From positions 1 to 64,000 of the forward strand of contig JAKSMP010000004.1 in NCBI GenBank assembly GCA_024400505.1: 64,000 bases of DNA. Direction: 5' to 3'. The number at the start of each line of letters is the position of its first letter. Position 1 is the stretch's first letter. This document shows, in pieces, positions 52,807-61,969 of this stretch. The notes beneath the pieces are model-generated. The model was not told the DNA's origin, did no database searches, and saw only the letters and a list, made by a program, of their open reading frames with translations. The position numbers were made by a program, and so were the translations under genes. Origin of the DNA: Bacteroidales bacterium (GTDB lineage: Bacteria > Bacteroidota > Bacteroidia > Bacteroidales > P3).

Positions 52807-55785
52807 ATGAAAAGCGTTTTTACTGTTTTGGCAATCCTTTTGACCATGAGCGTTACGGCTATGGCCCAGCAGCACACCAAATGCGAAGCCGCTGCCACCG
52901 ATTTTGCCATCCACCAAATGGGCATCAACAACCCTCAACTGACTTTAGTTGAAATCAAGAACTGCCCCCATATTCATGCCTTCAATATCGCATCTGGCGG
53001 CTTTGTCATCACATGCGAAGACAGTCGCACACGCAGTGTACTAGGATATGCACACAAAGGCCAACTATCCGAAAATCAGTTATCGCCTGCCACACTGTAC
53101 TGGCTCAACGAATATGAGCATCAGATAGCGCAGTTGGGCAACACCACCCTCCAAGAACTCACAACCAACTACCAAGGCGAAAGCAAACCCACATACCCTA
53201 GCCATGTGACCCCATTAATCACCAGCACTTGGAATCAATCGGGATTGGGATACAACAGCATGGTGCCCATTGACACCACTTATGCTTTGGATAGCACAAT
53301 GAACCATTTCGATGGTCATCCCACCGTGGGATGTGGTGCTTTGGCAGCTGCTCAAATTATGCGATACTGGCAATTCCCCCAACATGGCTATGGCAGCCAC
53401 TGCTACAGCCAACCCGATGAACCTTGTTGGCGATATGGCACCTTGTGTGTCAATTTTGGCGAAACCACTTATGACTACGCTTTGATGCCCGATCGACTAA
53501 CAGATAGCAGCTCCGAAGCCGAAGTGGCAGCTGTGGCCACACTTATGTACCATTGCGGAGTGGCCTGCAACATGAACTACAACAGCGACTGCCGAGGCAG
53601 CTCTGGTTCCTCTATCACCTCAAACCTCTTTGGCCTTCAAACGTTTTTTCACTACGACAATAATGCCTACTACGATATGCGCCATTACCATTCCGAGTCG
53701 GACTGGACTAACATGCTCAAAAACGAGCTCTCGAACCTTCGCCCAATCTACTATTGTGGACAGTCCTATCGAAACGAGAATGAAGGCACGCTGGATGGTG
53801 GCCACGCTTTTGTGTGCGACGGATACGACAGCAACGACTTTTTCCATTTCAACTGGGGTTGGGGTGGATATGCCGATGGGTTCTTTGCTTTGAATGTGCT
53901 GCGGCCCATGACATCTTACAATTTCACTTCTTTCCAATACTGCATGTTCAACTTGCAACCTTCCTTCCACCCACAACCTGTGATGATTCAAGGATCCGAC
54001 TTGACCATGCACCGTTCTCGCTACCCCCAAGGTGACAGCATTTGCGGAGAATATAGCATCACCAATATTGGCGACACGCTGCTCAACATCTATGTGGGTG
54101 TGAACATCTATGGAGCAACCGACCAACAATACTACGGATGTGTGGATGGCAGGCCAATCAACCTCGAACCAGGAGACACCATTCAATGTGCATTCTCATA
54201 TCCCCTCAACTTGCCTTTGGGTCACTACATCGCCCTCATGCAATACAGCAACCAGCCAATGTTTGCCGGCAATCCATTGGACGAATCCATGTATTACGAC
54301 GATGGCGAACATGTAAATTCAGTCACATTTGAAGTATCCGACTCCACCATCCAACACTATACCAACCTCGCCCTCTTTGTTCGTTTTGCCGACGACCCAG
54401 CATTCTCGTCCACATTCCAACAAATCAATTCTCTTTTCAATGGCACAAGCAACAGCGTGCTGGATTTCTACCACAAGATTTCTTACGACAAAATCGACTA
54501 TCGCACCATCTATACCTCAGAATCAGCTGCCGCTCAACAAGTGATTGAGTATGTTGATATCCATCCAAGAGGTTACTACCAACCCTATAGTCCTTCCAAC
54601 CCCATTGGATATACAGGGGAAAATCCTATGTATGGCATTTCTATGCGCGAAGCCCAATTGATAGCCCGAATTTGTAGATATGTCGATTCGTTGGACCTGG
54701 TAAATGCCAATGTGGACTTGGACGGCAACTACGACGGAATGATCGACAATGTGTCGTTTGTAATTCAAGGAATGCCCGGCAATTGGGCCGACCTGCTTTG
54801 GCCTCACATGGAATTTTTCCCTCACGACTCAGTAGGATATACCGTCACCATCAATGGCAAACGAATCAACGCTTTCAACTTTGAGTTTGAAGGAGACCCC
54901 AATTACTTTACCCTTCGCACATTTGCCCATGAGCTGGGGCACTCTCTGAACTTGCCCGACCTCTACCACTACTATGTGGCAACCGATATTGTTCCCACCT
55001 TTTTCGATGTGATGGGCAATGTGCTGTGCCACCCTTCGGCCATCTACAAACACAAGATACTCCATATCACCGACAAGCCTACCGAAATCACCACTTCTGG
55101 CACCTATTCCATATCCAGCCTAGGAAGCAGCCCCACCAACAACCTCTATTATATACGATCTCAGATGGACACAAACCAGTGGTACACCATCGAGTATCGC
55201 AACAACCAAGATCCTTATGAGGAAAACATCAATCACTCTGGACTCATCATCGGCCGTTGGATGGACACCGTTTCTCGTTCGATTTACTTGTGTGGCAACT
55301 CCGAATATAACGGCAACGACAAACCCAATACCTATTGGGTATTCCGGCCTGGCTCCAACAACGATGCTATCAATGGAAACTTTATCAACTGCGTTTTCGA
55401 TTTCGAAGAATCCTGCCCACAAGAATTTGGTCCACGAACCAACCCTCACCCCTATCTGGCTGATGGTACACCTGAAGAGTTCTTCCTCATAGACAACATC
55501 CAGACAAATGGCACATTTTGTTTTTTTTCTGTCGATTTCATCCACACCCATAGTATTGACAATGCCGACCCAAGCAACATCAGCATATACCCCAATCCTG
55601 CAACGCTTGAAGTCTCGCTGCACGGAGTAGCAGCCAACACACCCATCAAAATTTATACTATGATTGGACAGTTGCAACTCAACACCATTTACAACGGACA
55701 ATCGCTCGACATTTCTGCTCTGCCGGCTGGCGTCTATATCCTCTCCACACCAACATTTAACACCAAACTTATCAAATCCAACTAA
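52807..55785 (+). CDS. Secreted protease with C10 cysteine-protease and M6 metalloprotease domains
   Basis: A 992-residue exported protein. It has a signal peptide (about 1-21, ending AMAQ) and a propeptide-like region (about 22-120). A C10 (streptopain/interpain) domain follows, with nucleophile Cys about 176 in TVGCGALAAAQIMRYW, catalytic His about 333 in DGGHAFVCDGYD, and FHFNWGWGGYADGFF. A second part from about residue 515 resembles M6 immune-inhibitor-A proteases (SVLDFYHKISYDKI), with a zinc-binding site HELGHSLNLPDLYHY near residue 708. The last about 75 residues are a type IX secretion sorting domain (ISIYPNP ... LSTPTFNTKLIKSN). Two catalytic domains in one chain are notable. Confidence 0.9.
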   Translation: MKSVFTVLAILLTMSVTAMAQQHTKCEAAATDFAIHQMGINNPQLTLVEIKNCPHIHAFNIASGGFVITCEDSRTRSVLGYAHKGQLSENQLSPATLYWLNEYEHQIAQLGNTTLQELTTNYQGESKPTYPSHVTPLITSTWNQSGLGYNSMVPIDTTYALDSTMNHFDGHPTVGCGALAAAQIMRYWQFPQHGYGSHCYSQPDEPCWRYGTLCVNFGETTYDYALMPDRLTDSSSEAEVAAVATLMYHCGVACNMNYNSDCRGSSGSSITSNLFGLQTFFHYDNNAYYDMRHYHSESDWTNMLKNELSNLRPIYYCGQSYRNENEGTLDGGHAFVCDGYDSNDFFHFNWGWGGYADGFFALNVLRPMTSYNFTSFQYCMFNLQPSFHPQPVMIQGSDLTMHRSRYPQGDSICGEYSITNIGDTLLNIYVGVNIYGATDQQYYGCVDGRPINLEPGDTIQCAFSYPLNLPLGHYIALMQYSNQPMFAGNPLDESMYYDDGEHVNSVTFEVSDSTIQHYTNLALFVRFADDPAFSSTFQQINSLFNGTSNSVLDFYHKISYDKIDYRTIYTSESAAAQQVIEYVDIHPRGYYQPYSPSNPIGYTGENPMYGISMREAQLIARICRYVDSLDLVNANVDLDGNYDGMIDNVSFVIQGMPGNWADLLWPHMEFFPHDSVGYTVTINGKRINAFNFEFEGDPNYFTLRTFAHELGHSLNLPDLYHYYVATDIVPTFFDVMGNVLCHPSAIYKHKILHITDKPTEITTSGTYSISSLGSSPTNNLYYIRSQMDTNQWYTIEYRNNQDPYEENINHSGLIIGRWMDTVSRSIYLCGNSEYNGNDKPNTYWVFRPGSNNDAINGNFINCVFDFEESCPQEFGPRTNPHPYLADGTPEEFFLIDNIQTNGTFCFFSVDFIHTHSIDNADPSNISIYPNPATLEVSLHGVAANTPIKIYTMIGQLQLNTIYNGQSLDISALPAGVYILSTPTFNTKLIKSN

Positions 55786-55789
55786 CAAT

Positions 55790-56653
55790 ATGGGATTACT
55801 ATTCAGATTCTTGTCCGTCGTCCTCGGATGGTCCACCATGGGTCCTTTAGGTGCTATATTGGGTTATATAATCAGCAATGGCATCGACAACATGAAAGGG
55901 GAAAACAACACTGAGAATAGCAACAAATCACGCCACCATGGAGCCTACCACAACACTGGCACACAAAACGATGTGGATATGGCGCTCCTTGTGCTCATTG
56001 CCGCTGTAATGAAAGCTGATGGCGAGGTTCGGCGCTCGGAGCTGGACTATGTGAAGCAATTCTTACTCAAAAACTACGGCGAAGACAAGGGCAAAGAGCT
56101 GTTGTTATTGTTGCGTGAACTGGTGAAGCCCGAGAAATATATCGATGTGGAAGGTGTGTGCATACAAATCAAGCAGAACACCGACTACACTACACGCTAT
56201 CACATGGTGGACTTCCTTTTCGGCCTGGCTGTGGCTGATGGCAATTATTCCACCAACGAAAATTCTGTGCTACGCACCATTGCCCGCTATATCGGCATCA
56301 ATTCTGGCGACTATACATCTATCTTTGCCCGCCACGTATCCTCGCGCTGGGGGCAATACCAGTCGGGCAGCAGCTCCAATTCTGGGCAGTCGGGCTATTC
56401 TCATTATTCAGGCTATTCTGGGGGGCAATCCAGCAGCTCTACTTCCTACGGCAAAGACCCCTACAAGGTTCTAGGTATAGAGCGTACAGCCACCGACGAG
56501 GAGGTGAAGAGAGCCTATCGTAGATTGGCCATGAAATACCATCCCGACAAGGTGGAAGGTATGGGCGAAGAGGTAAAGAAGAACGCCGAAGCTCAGTTCC
56601 GCGAAATCCAAGATGCCTACGAAAAGATCAAGAGCATGAGAGGGATGAAGTAG
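55790..56653 (+). CDS. TerB/DnaJ-domain protein (DjlA-like)
   Basis: Start 55790 (MGLLFRFLSVVLGWSTMGP) follows the protease stop by 4 bp; a longer in-frame start overlaps that gene. The 287-residue protein has an N-terminal glycine-rich hydrophobic helix (about 6-28), a TerB-like helical domain (ALLVLIAAVMKADGEVRRSE near residue 65), a Ser/Gly/Tyr-rich linker (about 195-220) and a C-terminal J-domain (DPYKVLGIERTATDEEVKRA, then the HPD motif in KYHPDKVEG). It is likely a membrane-tethered DnaK co-chaperone. It overlaps the convergent ATP-grasp gene by 26 bases. Confidence 0.9.
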   Translation: MGLLFRFLSVVLGWSTMGPLGAILGYIISNGIDNMKGENNTENSNKSRHHGAYHNTGTQNDVDMALLVLIAAVMKADGEVRRSELDYVKQFLLKNYGEDKGKELLLLLRELVKPEKYIDVEGVCIQIKQNTDYTTRYHMVDFLFGLAVADGNYSTNENSVLRTIARYIGINSGDYTSIFARHVSSRWGQYQSGSSSNSGQSGYSHYSGYSGGQSSSSTSYGKDPYKVLGIERTATDEEVKRAYRRLAMKYHPDKVEGMGEEVKKNAEAQFREIQDAYEKIKSMRGMK

Positions 56654-57608
56654 CATCGCCATAAGCCCTGGCCTCAAACTCTTTTCGTAGCCCCCTTTTC
56701 AGGGTAATCTGTTGTGCTATATACTCGCCTATATTGGCTTCCACCAACACCCAACCACTGGGCGTAAGAGCCAAATCCCATCCTATGTATGTCATCTTGG
56801 GGAATTGGAGGGCCATGCGTGTGGTCAAGTTTTTCAACTCGTCCCAACGGGGTATTTGCACACCTTGGTAGGGCACTTGACTGTCGGGATGGGCAGCATA
56901 ATGGTGGCCAAATTCGTCATATCCATCGGTGATAATCATGCCACTTACATCATCCACACTGGCAAAGAGACCACCCTGCGCACCATTATCCACAAAGCTT
57001 CCTTTGCGACCTGTACGCAGAAAAGCGGTGAAATGTTCCACCTTGCCGCTGTGCTGAAATGTATTCATTCGAATGGTGTTCACCGAAGTGTTCCACGCCG
57101 CCATGGAGGCATCTTGCACAATCCGTTCTTCTACGATAAAGGGGCGATGGGCCGAAATAAGAGAATCAAATAAAGCATTCAACGCTCCTATATCAGTTGA
57201 TTCAACCAGCTTCACACCTCGGCCAGCACAATCTTGGGTGGGTTTCACCACCACCTGGCCACATTCTTGTGCAAAAGTCAGGAACGCACCTCTGTCTGTA
57301 GCAGTCTGCAGCATCATAAACTTTCGCCCATAGAAATCCCTCAAATGCTCGGCCGTGCGGTATTTATCCATCACTATGGCTTGCTGGGCAGGGTCGTTCA
57401 CCTTGCGACAAATCTTGTTGCGCACTGAGTCGGTAAGATATTCCCGACGCTCGCTTGGTGTTTTATGACCAAAATCGTAAGCATCATACTCCTCGTAGTA
57501 GGTTCCATGGAGTATGGTCTCGTGGCACTTGTCCTTGTTGCCGTTGGCTTTGAGCAGATAATGTCGATAACGCCTGGGCAGCAAAAGTCGATAAAGCAGT
57601 ATATTCAA
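56628..57608 (-). CDS. Sugar-transfer-associated ATP-grasp protein
   Basis: A 326-residue cytoplasmic protein with ATP-grasp features: GQVVVKPTQDCAGRGVKLVE (nucleotide-binding lysine and Gly loop), PFIVEERIVQ, NTIRMNTF, and a C-terminal YIGWDLALTPSGWVLVEANI metal-binding segment. The pattern fits the family often found with polysaccharide or teichoic-acid-like genes. The substrate is unknown. It follows the GH3/beta-lactamase gene by 22 bp and ends inside the convergent J-domain gene. Confidence 0.82.
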   Translation of the reverse strand: MNILLYRLLLPRRYRHYLLKANGNKDKCHETILHGTYYEEYDAYDFGHKTPSERREYLTDSVRNKICRKVNDPAQQAIVMDKYRTAEHLRDFYGRKFMMLQTATDRGAFLTFAQECGQVVVKPTQDCAGRGVKLVESTDIGALNALFDSLISAHRPFIVEERIVQDASMAAWNTSVNTIRMNTFQHSGKVEHFTAFLRTGRKGSFVDNGAQGGLFASVDDVSGMIITDGYDEFGHHYAAHPDSQVPYQGVQIPRWDELKNLTTRMALQFPKMTYIGWDLALTPSGWVLVEANIGEYIAQQITLKRGLRKEFEARAYGDATSSLSCS

Positions 57609-57630
57609 TCTACTAACTGGTGCTTAATAA

Positions 57631-59991
57631 TTAATAGCCAAAGCTGGCCATCCCTGCACTGGGCAGTTTCTGCATGCCGTTGATGGCTTTGTAGAGTTCA
57701 GATTGAACTTTGGTGCGGATATTCATATTGGCCAACTTGTTGGGGTGAGCCTCGGGGCACACTCGATTGGAGAGGAATATGTAGAACATGCCGTTGTCGG
57801 GATCCACCCACACCATAGTGCCTGTGAAGCCAGTATGGCCGAAACTGGAGAGCGGAGCCTCGTTGCAAGCACTACCGCCATTGCCCACATTGATGGGTTT
57901 GTCAAATCCCAGGCCTCGGCGGCAATTTTCTTTCTTGAAATGACGGGTATTGAACATTTCAATGGTTTCGGCCTTGAGATAACGATGTCCTTTATACTCG
58001 CCTCCATTGAGCAGCATCTGGAGCAGCACACCCACTTCGTCGGCAGTACTGAAAAGACCCGCATGGCCCGACACGCCGCCCATGACATGGGCGTTTTCAT
58101 CGTGCACCACGCCGCGCACCAAGCGCATACGATAATGCTGGTCGTTCTCGGTGGGGGCAATCTGCAACGAGTCGATGCCGCGTTCCAAAGGATTATAGCA
58201 AGTGTGCGTCAATCCCATGGGGGAATAGAATTGTTGATGCACAAAGATGTCGAGTCTTTGGCCCGTAACGGTTTGCACCAAATCGCCCAGCAAGATAAAA
58301 CCAAGGTCGCTATAGACATAATCGTGGCTAGAGAGCAGATGGGTCTCTGTCACTTGGCGGAGCACACTTGCCATCGGGTCTTCGGCCTTAGCGGCTTCCT
58401 GCCAGAAGGGGTAGTAGCTCTTCAGGCGGGCCATGTGGCTCATCGTCTCGCGGATGGTAATCTTGGCTTTATCGGTATTTTTCAGATAAGGGAGATATCT
58501 GCTCAAGGGATCGTCCAGTCGCACCTTGCCGGTTTCCACTAGTTTCATCATGGCCAAGGTGGTTGACATCATTTTGGTGACTGATGCAAGGTCATAAACC
58601 GTGTTCATGGTCACTTCGGGTGAGTTCTCGTCATAGGTCTGATGGCCGAAGGCTTTGCGATAGAGGAGACGACCGTCTTTCATGGCCAGCACCTGGCAGC
58701 CAGGATAGGCTTTCTTGGCAATGCCGTCTTCAACAATGCTGTCAATCTTATGATCGATGGCCAGTTGGAGGGAACGAACAATAGCGTCGCATCGCAGGCT
58801 GTCGGCCTCGGTGGGCACATGCCATTGCTTGGGCTGCAAATTGGCGCATCCGTGCATATACTTGCTGCGGAGCACTCGGCGGCAACGCATCTCAATCAGC
58901 TGCACCAGGTTGGGATCCTGTTCGGCAGCCTGGCAAATACGATCAATGGCCTTAGGCACATCGGGAGGGAGCAACAGTATGTCGGTGCCAGCCAGCAAGG
59001 CAGCCAACTCGCCATCGCCATCCTTATAGTATTTGGTCACACCCTTCATATCCAACCCATCGGTAATCACCATGCCTTTGAAGCCCATCTGCTGACGCAG
59101 CAAACCGCTCACCAAGTTGGCCGACAACGAAGATGGGTGGTTGGGTTCCGACTCATAGGCATTCACCTGCAGGTGGGCGGTCATCACGCCTTCCACTCCG
59201 GCATCAATCAGGCGTTTGAAGGGGAGCAAATCCACCGTGTCCATATAAGCCTTGGTGTGGTTGATCACAGGCAAGTCGAAGTGCGAGTCGGTTTTGGTGT
59301 CACCATGTCCGGGAAAGTGTTTGGCCACAGCCATCACTCCCGCACTCTGCAATCCGCGCATATATTCAATGCCCAGCTGTGCCACACGTTCGGGGTCCTC
59401 ACTGAAAGATCGTGGACCAATCACAGGATTGTCGGGGTTGGAATTGACATCAACCACAGGGGCAAAGTTCACATGTATGCCCATAGCCTTGCATTGCAGG
59501 CCAATCTCACGCCCCATGTCATACAGCAGGTGGTCCATCTCTCTGGGGAGCTTGCCAAATTCAATATTTTTGGGGAACGAATAGCAATCTTTCAAACGCA
59601 TGCCCAAACCCCACTCTGCATCGATGCACACAAGCAGCGGCACCTTGCTCAGATACTGGAAACGCTTGATCAAAGGCAGGGTATTTTCGGCCGTGCCCAC
59701 AAAGAAACACACGCCACCCACCTCGGTCTCGCGCAGCACCTGTTCAAATTCGCGCTGGGGTTTGCCTTCCAAATTCAACGGCACACGTATCACCATCAAC
59801 TGCGCCACCTTCTGCTGCAAACTCATATTTGTCATCACCGAATCCACCCATGCAGTGGCCATACTGGTGTGCAATTTGGTAGTATTATTGATTTTGGCGC
59901 TGCGCACTTTCTTTTGCATGCTGCGCACTTGTGCCATGACAAACGAATTAATCATAAATAGAGACAGAAAAATCAGTAATTTGAATTTCAT
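57631..59991 (-). CDS. GH3 beta-N-acetylhexosaminidase fused to a serine beta-lactamase-like domain
   Basis: A 786-residue exported protein with a signal peptide (about 1-20, ending VMAQ). The N-terminal GH3 domain (about 45-390) has NagZ-like motifs KHFPGHGDTKTDSHFDLP and the nucleophile Asp in VITDGLDMKGV. The C-terminal domain (about 410-775) is a class C beta-lactamase/esterase fold with SVTK (nucleophile Ser), a YSD triad replacing YxN, and HTGFTGT. Such fusions are known in Bacteroidetes and may act on peptidoglycan fragments. It lies 48 bp after the EnvC-like gene, a cell-wall context. Confidence 0.92.
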   Translation of the reverse strand: MKFKLLIFLSLFMINSFVMAQVRSMQKKVRSAKINNTTKLHTSMATAWVDSVMTNMSLQQKVAQLMVIRVPLNLEGKPQREFEQVLRETEVGGVCFFVGTAENTLPLIKRFQYLSKVPLLVCIDAEWGLGMRLKDCYSFPKNIEFGKLPREMDHLLYDMGREIGLQCKAMGIHVNFAPVVDVNSNPDNPVIGPRSFSEDPERVAQLGIEYMRGLQSAGVMAVAKHFPGHGDTKTDSHFDLPVINHTKAYMDTVDLLPFKRLIDAGVEGVMTAHLQVNAYESEPNHPSSLSANLVSGLLRQQMGFKGMVITDGLDMKGVTKYYKDGDGELAALLAGTDILLLPPDVPKAIDRICQAAEQDPNLVQLIEMRCRRVLRSKYMHGCANLQPKQWHVPTEADSLRCDAIVRSLQLAIDHKIDSIVEDGIAKKAYPGCQVLAMKDGRLLYRKAFGHQTYDENSPEVTMNTVYDLASVTKMMSTTLAMMKLVETGKVRLDDPLSRYLPYLKNTDKAKITIRETMSHMARLKSYYPFWQEAAKAEDPMASVLRQVTETHLLSSHDYVYSDLGFILLGDLVQTVTGQRLDIFVHQQFYSPMGLTHTCYNPLERGIDSLQIAPTENDQHYRMRLVRGVVHDENAHVMGGVSGHAGLFSTADEVGVLLQMLLNGGEYKGHRYLKAETIEMFNTRHFKKENCRRGLGFDKPINVGNGGSACNEAPLSSFGHTGFTGTMVWVDPDNGMFYIFLSNRVCPEAHPNKLANMNIRTKVQSELYKAINGMQKLPSAGMASFGY

Positions 59992-60039
59992 AAAAAAATC
60001 GCTTATTGATTGCTAATAACAACTCTTTCGTAGGGAACT

Positions 60040-61287
60040 TTATCTGAGCCAACTGCGGGGGTTGAGCGCATCTTTGCCGCACCACACTTGGAAACTGAAT
60101 TCCGACTGTCCGTCGCTGCCCGAAGCCACTGTGCCCAACGCCTGGCGAGTGTTCACCTTGCTGCCTTGCGTCACCGACACATTGCCCAATCCAGCATACA
60201 CCGTCATGTATGATCCATGCCGCACAATCACGCCAAGTCCGCCCGTGGGGGTGGTGAAAATGCGTGCCACCGTGCCGGCAAACACACAGCTCACCGTGGC
60301 ACCAGGCGCGCAGTTGAGGTCTATGCCATAATTGCGGTTTTGACCGCCCGAGGCGTGGGTATATACGCCATACTCACGAGCCACCGACTGATAACTCACA
60401 GGCCACGAGAGCTTGCCCTTGTTGGACACAAAATCGGCCGATGCGGCATCGCTATACACCTTGCCGCCAGTATTGCTGGTGCTGCCCGTCTTGTTACTTG
60501 TGCCAGATGCAGCGGACTCGCTTGACGACTTGGCGCTCTTAGCCACCTCGGCATTAATCAGCTTCTGAATCTGCGACTGCAGCTGCCGTTTCTGCTGTTC
60601 TTTCTTGGCAATCTGTTGGTTGAGGCTCTTTTCGTCGCGTTTGGCCTTGTCCAGCTGCTTCTGCTGCTGTTGCTGCTCGCGCGAGAGGGCATCCTTCTGC
60701 TTTTTCTCCTGGCTCAGCAGGTTGCTTTTCTCCTTGCGCTGCCGCTGAAGGTCCAGGTTGATGTCTTCAAACTGGCGTTCCTTGCGATGGATGGCCGTGG
60801 CACGATGCTTTCTGTAGCGCGAATACTCGCTGAAATACTTCATCTTCAAATAGCTGTAGTTGTAGCTCTGATTGTCGAAGATGAGGGTTGTCGGGGTCAT
60901 ATTGGTGCGCATGGCATACAAGGTGCGCACCACTTCGGCATATTCAGCCTTCATGCTGTCAATCTGTCCTCGCATCACTCGCAGCGAGTCCTCAGTTCGG
61001 TGAATCTGATTGTCCAAAGCCGACATCTGCGTGTTGATGTTGTTGATAAGCTTGTTGCGCTCCTGGATACGCTGCTTGATGAGGTTGATTTGCTTGGCCG
61101 AATTCTTGCTATTTTTTTGCACCTTGCCCAATTCTTGCGACAAACGGGCTATCTCACGTTCGATTTTGGCCTTGTCGCGCTCCAATTGCTTCTTATTCTG
61201 GGCTTGGACAGGTGCAATAGCGATTGCTACCAACAAAAAGAATGGCAGCAATTTAAGTATGATATTTTGACGATTCAAAATCTGCAT
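60040..61287 (-). CDS. EnvC-like murein hydrolase activator (degenerate M23 domain)
   Basis: Start 61287 (MQILNRQNIILKLLPFFL) gives 415 residues with a signal peptide ending near APVQAQ and lies 20 bp after a -7 box. A very long coiled coil (about 31-280) precedes a C-terminal LytM/M23 domain. The zinc ligands look lost: the HxxxD motif reads NYGIDL, the catalytic YxHL reads YAGL, and the final HxH region reads EFSFQ. This is the EnvC/activator pattern, so it probably activates an amidase at division instead of cutting peptidoglycan itself. It begins a minus-strand cluster with GH3 and ATP-grasp genes. Confidence 0.92.
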   Translation of the reverse strand: MQILNRQNIILKLLPFFLLVAIAIAPVQAQNKKQLERDKAKIEREIARLSQELGKVQKNSKNSAKQINLIKQRIQERNKLINNINTQMSALDNQIHRTEDSLRVMRGQIDSMKAEYAEVVRTLYAMRTNMTPTTLIFDNQSYNYSYLKMKYFSEYSRYRKHRATAIHRKERQFEDINLDLQRQRKEKSNLLSQEKKQKDALSREQQQQQKQLDKAKRDEKSLNQQIAKKEQQKRQLQSQIQKLINAEVAKSAKSSSESAASGTSNKTGSTSNTGGKVYSDAASADFVSNKGKLSWPVSYQSVAREYGVYTHASGGQNRNYGIDLNCAPGATVSCVFAGTVARIFTTPTGGLGVIVRHGSYMTVYAGLGNVSVTQGSKVNTRQALGTVASGSDGQSEFSFQVWCGKDALNPRSWLR

Positions 61288-61307
61288 ATAATAACATAAA
61301 TAAAATG

Positions 61308-61315
61308 CAAAGATA
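61308..61315 (-). promoter_or_regulatory. -7 box of the EnvC-like gene
   Basis: Minus-strand TATCTTTG followed by CA, 21 bp before the chosen start. Confidence 0.65.
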
Positions 61316-61510
61316 CGAATATTATTTCTTATACCGACCACTTGTGTGAATAAAAATTCCACCAATGGACAAGGCTGCGCAAAGCATGGGGCTGCGATGC
61401 CATCATAATGGGATAACCATCCAGCCCCGATGCTGCCGGATAGATGCTTCGTTGCATCTTCGCTGATCAATCGATGCATCTAGGCTCGTTCTTCGCTCCA
61501 GATACTGCTT

Positions 61511-61692
61511 CAGCGAAGCCGAGCGAAGAAGCAGCGAAGCCGAGCGAAGGATGAGCGAAGGATGAGCGAAGGAGCAGCGAAGCGGCAGCGAAGCAGCAGC
61601 GAAGCGGCAGCGAAGCGGCAGCGAAGCAGCATCGAAGCGGCAGCGAAGCAGCAGCGAAGCGGCATCGAAGCAGCATCGAAGCCACAACGAAG
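61511..61692 (+). repeat. 9-bp satellite (GCAGCGAAG units)
   Basis: About 20 imperfect copies of a 9-bp unit around GCAGCGAAG, with GCATCGAAG, GCGGCAGCGAAG and GATGAGCGAAG variants. Because the unit is a multiple of three, several frames on both strands stay open, but the translations (for example repeats of AAASLPLR) look like an artefact. It lies in the spacer between the divergently oriented EnvC promoter and the LEA-like gene end. Confidence 0.9.
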
Positions 61693-61909
61693 GCCAATCA
61701 AGCCCCATTGGGTCGCCAGCGAAGAAAAATGGGTGAATGACCCTTGACTTTTCCCGAAATCACTTGTCAGCTTTTCGGCAGCTTAACTAATCCACTTGAC
61801 AAATCGAACTAATTTTTCTCCATCGCATGACTCCCGTTGGCTGCCAAAAACAGCATCAAGTCCCATCAGGTGGCTATTATCCAAGGCCCCCAAACCCTAT
61901 TATGCAACT

Positions 61910-61938
61910 AAGGCGACAGCCTCTGTGGCCGCCGCCTT
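61910..61938. other. Imperfect hairpin after the LEA-like gene
   Basis: AAGGCGACAGCC and GGCCGCCGCCTT (10 of 12 pairs) lie about 32 bp beyond the stop of the minus-strand gene. No T-run follows, so a terminator role is only possible. Confidence 0.4.
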
Positions 61939-61969
61939 AATCAATAATAGTGGAGTATTTCTTCAAACC

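Noticed and set aside
61403..61747. Overlapping frames on both strands across the 9-bp satellite
   Set aside because: The unit is a multiple of three, so frames stay open by chance; translations are simple repeats and change with frame.
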